A DNA stretch of 64,000 bases from Lineus longissimus. Lineage: Eukaryota > Nemertea > Pilidiophora > Heteronemertea > Lineidae. The stretch lies in the NCBI RefSeq assembly GCF_910592395.1, contig NC_088326.1, forward strand, positions 2,547,001 to 2,611,000, in the 5' to 3' direction. The position numbers and the translations under genes are program-made. Below the pieces are notes generated by a model. It was not told the origin of the DNA. It saw nothing but the letters and a program-made list of their open reading frames with translations, and ran no database searches. This document shows, in pieces, positions 57,806-64,000 of the stretch (its first letter is position 1; each line of letters opens with the position of its first letter).

Positions 57806-60800
57806 GTCCACCTAATGAATGCCAGGTGTACAGAGCAGAAGCTAACTTGTAAACATGCTAAAACAACATGGCCGAACAGAGACCAAACGATGTATTTCTA
57901 AGAAACTAAGAAATCTGAAGAACAAAACTTACCACAAGCATTTTGGTACGATAACGTGGACATACAAGCTTTAAAAAATCTGCAGAAATGCTGTCAAACT
58001 AAGCAGAATAACTATAAATCATACGCTTTCTTTATACTTACGAGTAATTAAGAGTAAAATCCGGTCACTGCATTTCATTCATGACTTTTGATGTCGAATT
58101 TCAAACCCGGATCTTGACTCAGGTCTTTGAACTACATGTAGAAAAATGAAATAAATTGTCTCAGCGGTGTGATCAACTGATTTCCTCAATATGCCACAAT
58201 AAGTGCATTTCCTTTGAGAACGTGTGTCTTATTCCTATAGGTATCTAGATTCTCCTCCAGTTTTAGTAATGACTTTATCAATTTTTGACTTCTTGAGGTT
58301 GGAGAAATGCTCCAAGTTTTGACAATTCCGCCTGTTATTTTTGCACTTGTCCGTCAGTATTCCCCGGAAGTATAATATACCGTCTGTGTCCTTCCTATAA
58401 GTCTCAAATGTTGTCTTTATTCCAACTTCAGTCATAAATGCATGAAACCTCGATATCAGACCCCTGACTTCTGAACAGCAAAAAGTGAAAAATGCTTACG
58501 CTAAATCCTCTAACGAATTCTTGACCATTTCCAAACTGATTTCTTCAACATTCCTCCAGTATTCCAGTCTGTGTTATTCCTATTAGACTAGATATTCCAA
58601 TTTTAGCTTCTTCTGTTAGCTTTAGCCCTGGGTTACTTGTTGTTTCGTGTGTCATAAACTCTTTCCTTTCCTTAGTATACACACCAAACCACTTGGTATA
58701 AACTGTTTAAGGTTATAGGCGGTTTCCAATTCAATGGCAATGGATTTTTGTAGAATATGTCAAGTTAGTTTTCTAATCCCGGCTGACGAGTTGTTTGTGA
58801 TGCATTATGCCCAATAGCCATATCTGCGGAGAATGGACATAAAAATATTCCGTCTGAACTTTCATTTGAAACGCATTCCATCTACAGAAATTGGAAAGAA
58901 CGTTAAACGCCCCGAGAAGGTTATTCTGAAAAGACTATAATCTTTCTATTGTCAGGTAGTGCAGTATAATAAACTGAACACAAGTCTATTATTTCGTGAA
59001 GCCAAATTATCCCTGGTTGTTCGTCTTCTTTGGAGAGTTCGAACGCAACGCGGGTCAGAAAACCAGCCCACGAACATGCCCGCTGGCGACGCGACCAGAC
59101 ATCAGGAAGTGAAAAGTCTTTTGACGGACATTTTCCTTCACGGTTTTTAAAGTTAATGTGGCATGTTTAAGTGATAAAATGCAAAGCTGTAGGTGGTATT
59201 GGGCACCTGAGGGGAGAACTGAAGTATTCAGCTCCAACAAATGTTTTTGCATGAGTTTTGAAAAAATCGCAGTTGTAGAAACCCGGTGATTACACTCTTT
59301 AACGAAGGTCCTCATTAAGAAATAATGGTCTTCATTTTCAACATCATTAATAGCTCGGTAAAATTAATTTATGAGCCCATTAATCGTATCCTTGCACTCA
59401 TTTCAACTAGTCACTAAAGTGCAAACCCTGTCCAGTACCAGTACCGTCCGACCCAGCACGGGACAGGGCCGGCTTTGCAGTATCTGAACACACTTTCCTA
59501 TCGAGTGGGTTGCGATGCATTTTTACTCTTGATCATAAAGTTGGGGAGTATAACTTTATATCAACAATGTGTAACATAGTCTCCTACTTTTCGAGAACCA
59601 CCGCATTGTGGCTTTGTCTAAAATGTGCCCGGGCGCCGCCGTACCGCCTTATCTCGTTTGGCCATCTTTTCCCGAACAATATTTACAGCCGAACCATTGA
59701 AACATTTCCTATTTTTGACGCTCCACTGCCGCGGGGTTCGTCTCCAAACATAGAAAATTCGCAATTCCAAAATGATAAAGCGATAGATTTGACATGCGAT
59801 CGGGTTTCTCTGACCGAGTGTCACGGCGACCCCTGGTGGGCATTTATCTCTGGATTAGAAATTTAATCGCTGATATCAGACGATACAATATTCGCCGCAG
59901 ACGACTCAGACAAATCCTGCGCAAAAATGCAAAATAGAGAGTTTCCGCAAGCGCCCGAAACACACGCATCGTGATCAACGCATTCGTCGTCACATAGTTA
60001 TCGGAACCTCTGTAATTTCGCGCTATCTGCTTTTGCGCCAGCACCAAAACAAAGTAATGGGGACGAGAACACTCCTACGGTCACCCAATCAGTCATCCCC
60101 GTCCCTAATTACAATGTTTCTGGCACTTTTTACCTGAAATCGACGAACATGATGCGTGTTAAAGCAATCTTTGGGTGAAAGGTTAGACAAACTGTTTACT
60201 TAGAAAATCTGCGCCTAATGGAGTTTAGAGCGGGACCAGTTCAAAAATTGGACTAATCGGCATAAACGACATTCCGGAATCTGGGGAAATATTTACATGG
60301 TAAGGGGTGATTAGGAAAGCGTCCAAAGAGTACGAAAGTCATTATGCACCATTTCTGTTGGGCGGGTGCCAATAATTTCTTCTATTCGCCTATGTATATG
60401 TCAGCATGCTGGAGTGACTTCAAAAATACAAATGAAATCTTATGTCTTCATTTCCCCTTTAACAATAGGTTATCTTCTGAAACGCCCCCGCCTGTCAGAT
60501 TTGAGACGCTAACCAGATGGTAGCTAATGAAAGCCTGGCTGTGCAGACGACGTTAATGGGCGGTGAAAACTAAACTACATATCAGTAACAGACCGGATCA
60601 CTCGCAAGCTACGCGAACAAGAAACATTTCAAAGCAGTACGTCAGTGTAACACTCAAAATATAGAGCCCCCGACCCCCTTAAATGGTAAGCGTTTACCGC
60701 TCTAGTCAAGGGATGGTTCGCAGTTATATAATTGTGGTATATGACCAACAGGTCGTTTCGCCCCCCACCCCAAGAATAAGATTTTAACAAAATACATTGT

Positions 60801-61990
60801 ACTGCCATATCGGCCAGGAGCCGTCGCAAATCGATGCGAGGGCACTCACAGATTCGTGACTGCTCGTCTCAGAGTTTAGTAGAGTAGCATTGGGAATTCG
60901 TTAGCATTCTCCGCTCTTTTCTAGTCAGATTTACTCAGTAAAACACAGAATAATTCGCGTGTCAGAGTTTAGCATTTATGAGCTGAGTTGTTGTTCGTGG
61001 AAATAAGCGAGATTTATCGCACCATCTTAGGCACGTGAATCATTCGTGAGGCTCCGCATGGGTTGTGAGAACTGCAACCAAGCCACGCTGACCAAGTTAC
61101 CAGCGTGAGGTCTGGGGGAAAATGTGTTATTAGTCTTTACAGGGCGTCCATGCCGACTTACCGGTGGTGAACGACGATCCTGAAGTCTCCTCCTTTCGGT
61201 CAAGAGTAGATGTAACGCAAAATGCTGGTAGATCGGCAGGAGGGGTCTTCGCAAGAGTTCTGATGGAGAAACGGTTGTGTCGCAAGCTATAGACTCATTG
61301 AAATAAAAGGGGCTGTATGTGACAGGGGTCGGTGACAGATCAGGAAATCCGAGATGTAAAAATTACATGGTCCTCAACCCATAAATCCCTAAACGAAAGT
61401 GCTGGGTATAAAATTTTGCATGAAGAATCAAATTTCATACCGGCCGATGTCAGTTGTGGTTCTGACACCATCATGGGTGTGTTATTTTTGGAATGTGAAC
61501 CCAATTTACTCACTTTTTCTCCAGTGAAAATAGATACATAAGAAACAAGACGATCAAAAAGTCTGATACGCCCGGCTCCCTGCGGGTGGTCGGAGCAGAC
61601 GTGAGCGGTTGTTTTGGTAGCTGGGGTTACTGGGTACATTTCACTAGCAATAATTGTGCCACAATAATAACTGATTATAGTCTGTATCATAATTATATGA
61701 GCATCGATATCATTGGAAGTCTGACGGATGAAGAAAAGGTCTGAACGTTTATGCGACCTGGCCTTGTGCGACCTGAATGTCTCGCTGTTTAGTGCTGTAA
61801 AATAGTCAGGGGCCGTTGCGGCTGGCAGCGTTCACTGTGCACTGGAGATGTTATTCTCCAGGATGGAATCTTCAGGAATCGGGAAGAGAGTTAACTTTGC
61901 ATGCCACTGCGGTTTAGCACCAATTGTGTTTATTGGCCAAGTGGCGTTGTTTTGGGCGAGATGTAGAGCTAGCTAAGCTATTGACGAGTC
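57806..61990. other. No supported gene
   Basis: AT-rich sequence. Open frames of up to 118 codons (for example 59510-59866 and 61332-61541) lack domains, splice context and recognisable homology. Confidence 0.4.
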
Positions 61991-62215
61991 TCACTTGGAT
62001 GGGATATTTTGTTAGCATCGGCAAAGACACAAAGTACAGGGATCCTCAATTTAAGGTCTCATTCGAAAGGACGAAGCAATTTGTGGTTGTGTGTCTTGCT
62101 GAAGGGTAGAAAGATAAAGCAGCAGAGGTCCTTTGGAGAGTTGAACCCACAACCTCCTGATTACCTATGACTGGCAATGACACGATAATTTGCTGCAAGT
62201 GCAAAATGATATTAT
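61991..62215 (-). mobile_element. SINE-like sequence, tRNA-related head with a conserved-type core
   Basis: On the minus strand, GGTAATCAGGAGGTTGTGGG then TTCAACTC matches the anticodon-to-B-box half of a tRNA. It is followed about 100 bases on by TTGCTTCGTCCTTTCGAATG then AGACCTTAAATTGAGGATCC, which resembles the central core (cttcgtccttcggatgagac...) of several tRNA-derived SINE families. The A-box half is missing or diverged, so this is a 5'-truncated copy. Boundaries are approximate. Confidence 0.6.
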
Positions 62216-64000
62216 TCCTGTCCTTAGGGGTTGTGATGGCTCCCTGCTGGGCTTGCAGCATTTTATTTTTATGCAAATGGATTCCTTTGGGGTCCGTAGG
62301 AACCTCCCTTATAGTGGACACCTCTATCAGCAGTACAACCTCCCTGCGAAGGACAAACACTAACTTTGGTTCCAAATTAGTCATTTTCAAACATACTGCA
62401 TCTGTCTGGCCAGGTGGATAGATCGGTGCTGCCATCTACACTATGCCATGGAACTAACAACAACTCATTTTTGGTGTAGATCACTGTGGTGCAGTTTTAT
62501 TATATTAGTTTGACGATGATTATACAATAAGATATCTCATAATGGAGGATGTACATGTACACGTGACAATTCCCGGCACCCAACGAGCCCATCCATACAA
62601 ATGAAGCAATTCCAAGCTAAAGCAAACGTCTCCTACCAAATCCACTTTGTGGTTGGTGGAGACTAATAAACACTGATCTTTGTTAAGTTTTAGTACCACG
62701 TATTGCTAATGATATCTGCAGCTAACATTTATAGTTCATTCTCCTATATATTTTCAGAGACTAGTATACAATTGACAGTGACTTTAAAGTTGGCTTCAAC
62801 ATGGATGTTTTGAGCAAAAATCACCCCAGTGTTGAACACCAACTTCGCACTGTCAAACAGTGTATTTGATGCACTGGAAACATTACATGTATAGCCTTCT
62901 AGTTGGAACAAAATAAACAACAAATTTTCCATTTCTAATGGAACCGAGGATATATTACTCTAATCCACACTAATCCAAAATAACAAGCTCCACAGCCGAC
63001 AATTTACAAAACTCAGACAGTTGTAAATAGCTTAGACTTTAAAGAACCAGTAAAGAATACATTAGCTAAGCTAACATTGCACAAAAATTTCAATTTCAAA
63101 TTCATATTTTGATCGTAAAGCAATATTTTTTCAGTAACTGGAGTCACCACCAGCCGGCACTAATGTCATTACCGAGTTTCTAGACATGCATCAGAAAGTC
63201 TTGGAAACAAAATTTATTTCACTTCATTTCAAATTCACACAAACATTTCATAGAATGTTTGAGTACATTTTCTGATGCATCCAAGAAACACATTCTACAT
63301 CGGTGCCGGCCCAACAATACCCTCTTTGCCCTACCCCACCTACATTCTTTTTACTCCTGTATAATAAAGCGTAAAAATCAGGAAAAAGGTAAAAGGACAA
63401 TTTTCAAACCCTAAAAAGAAAGTTCAACCTTATGTGAAACAATTGATTAAAATGTTCGATTAAAACTCGACACAGACTTAAATAATTACAACTTTGACCT
63501 AAAATCTAAAGGGCGCACGAGTGACTGTTGTTGTAACCTGCGATTGTATACAACGACAACAATACGACAGGTCGCGGCAACAGCAATCGCTGGTTTGCGG
63601 AGCGCTTTATTCCGTCTCGAAAAGCTACATTTATGATAATTCATGAAATATAAACCTACGTAAGAGATAAAATGATGTAAAGTACAGAATCAGAAGAAAA
63701 AAAACAGATTTTTTCTGACACTAAACGATTGTTTGGTTCCAAAACCAGTGTAGCTCTAAAAATTCCCTTTTTCTCACATTGGACTTATCTCGTTTTGGAA
63801 CCAAACTCTTCAATAGAAGATAAAACACATATGAAGAATTCATCTCGACATACACAACCAGGTCAATACATACATTTGTACACACACACGTTTTTTCGTC
63901 CCACTAGACCGTCCATGCCATAACACAACTTGACAAGAAACACACTAATATACTGTAAACCAGGTAAAAATGTTCTTAGCTGTTTGTTTTTCATGATCTG
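62216..64000. other. No supported gene
   Basis: AT-rich. It could be UTR or intron of a gene to the right. It contains a 15-base inverted repeat at 63731-63807. Confidence 0.4.
63731..63807. repeat. 15-base perfect inverted repeat
   Basis: gtttggttccaaaac and gttttggaaccaaac are exact inverses, separated by about 47 bases. Confidence 0.75.

Noticed and set aside
62046-62435. 129-codon minus-strand open frame
   Set aside because: It overlaps the SINE-like sequence and is best explained as chance reading through it.
1-64000. CRISPR arrays, operons, bacterial promoters or ribosome binding sites
   Set aside because: The window is intron-bearing animal DNA; no evenly spaced identical repeats with unique spacers were seen.

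Overview
The window is animal nuclear DNA. Coding regions are short exons with GT/AG borders and conserved intron phases, intergenic DNA is rich in AT and repeats, and there are many small inverted-repeat transposons. The gene content (a single BMP5-8-type ligand, an SLC22 transporter, a Shisa-like membrane protein, an atypical SLC6-type transporter, many short introns) and the frequent TACATGTA-like words suggest a marine invertebrate such as a lancelet or another non-vertebrate deuterostome. A lophotrochozoan cannot be excluded, and the species cannot be fixed from sequence alone.

Genes, left to right. (1) 5' half of SNRNP40 (U5 snRNP WD40 protein), minus strand, 363-1863, running off the left edge. 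(2) A complete four-exon DSTYK-like GTPase-pseudokinase, plus, 2979-7114. (3) A calmodulin-like protein of 151 aa, minus, 7843-9664. (4) Orphan candidate exons, minus, 10608-10718 and 13486-13662. (5) A sulfotransferase-like protein, minus, 15525-17095. (6) A four-span MS4A/CD20-like membrane protein, plus, 22502-23465. (7) A ten-exon SLC22 organic-ion transporter, plus, 25694-31034. (8) A four-exon Shisa-like protein with PPxY tail, minus, 31523-34510. (9) An intronless rhodopsin-type GPCR, plus, 36041-37048. (10) An SLC6/NSS-type sodium symporter with a pair of mutually exclusive TM7 exons, minus, 38147-43215. (11) TTC32, plus, 46192-47028. (12) A five-exon BMP5/6/7/8 ligand, minus, 52152-54643. 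The last 9 kb holds no gene I can support. The genes look functionally independent, with no cluster or shared pathway; SLC22 and the Shisa-like gene are convergent, about 490 bp apart.

Mobile and repetitive DNA is prominent: a 330-bp TRIM-like LTR element with a perfect 5-bp target duplication, a tRNA-Lys-type primer site and a tRNA-like insertion in one LTR; two inverted PIF/Harbinger-derived elements with perfect TAA/TTA duplications, each fusing a MADF-protein fragment to a transposase fragment; two copies of a 246-bp near-palindrome; three copies of a TA-flanked hairpin MITE; a 377-bp fold-back; a minisatellite that appears to have grown from an SLC22 splice donor; and a 3.4-kb degenerate satellite that changes orientation.

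Most worth checking: the DSTYK-like protein, whose GTPase motifs are intact while its kinase motifs are lost (the reverse of vertebrate DSTYK); the mutually exclusive SLC6 exons, where intron phase forbids joint inclusion; the TRIM-like element; and the splice-donor minisatellite.
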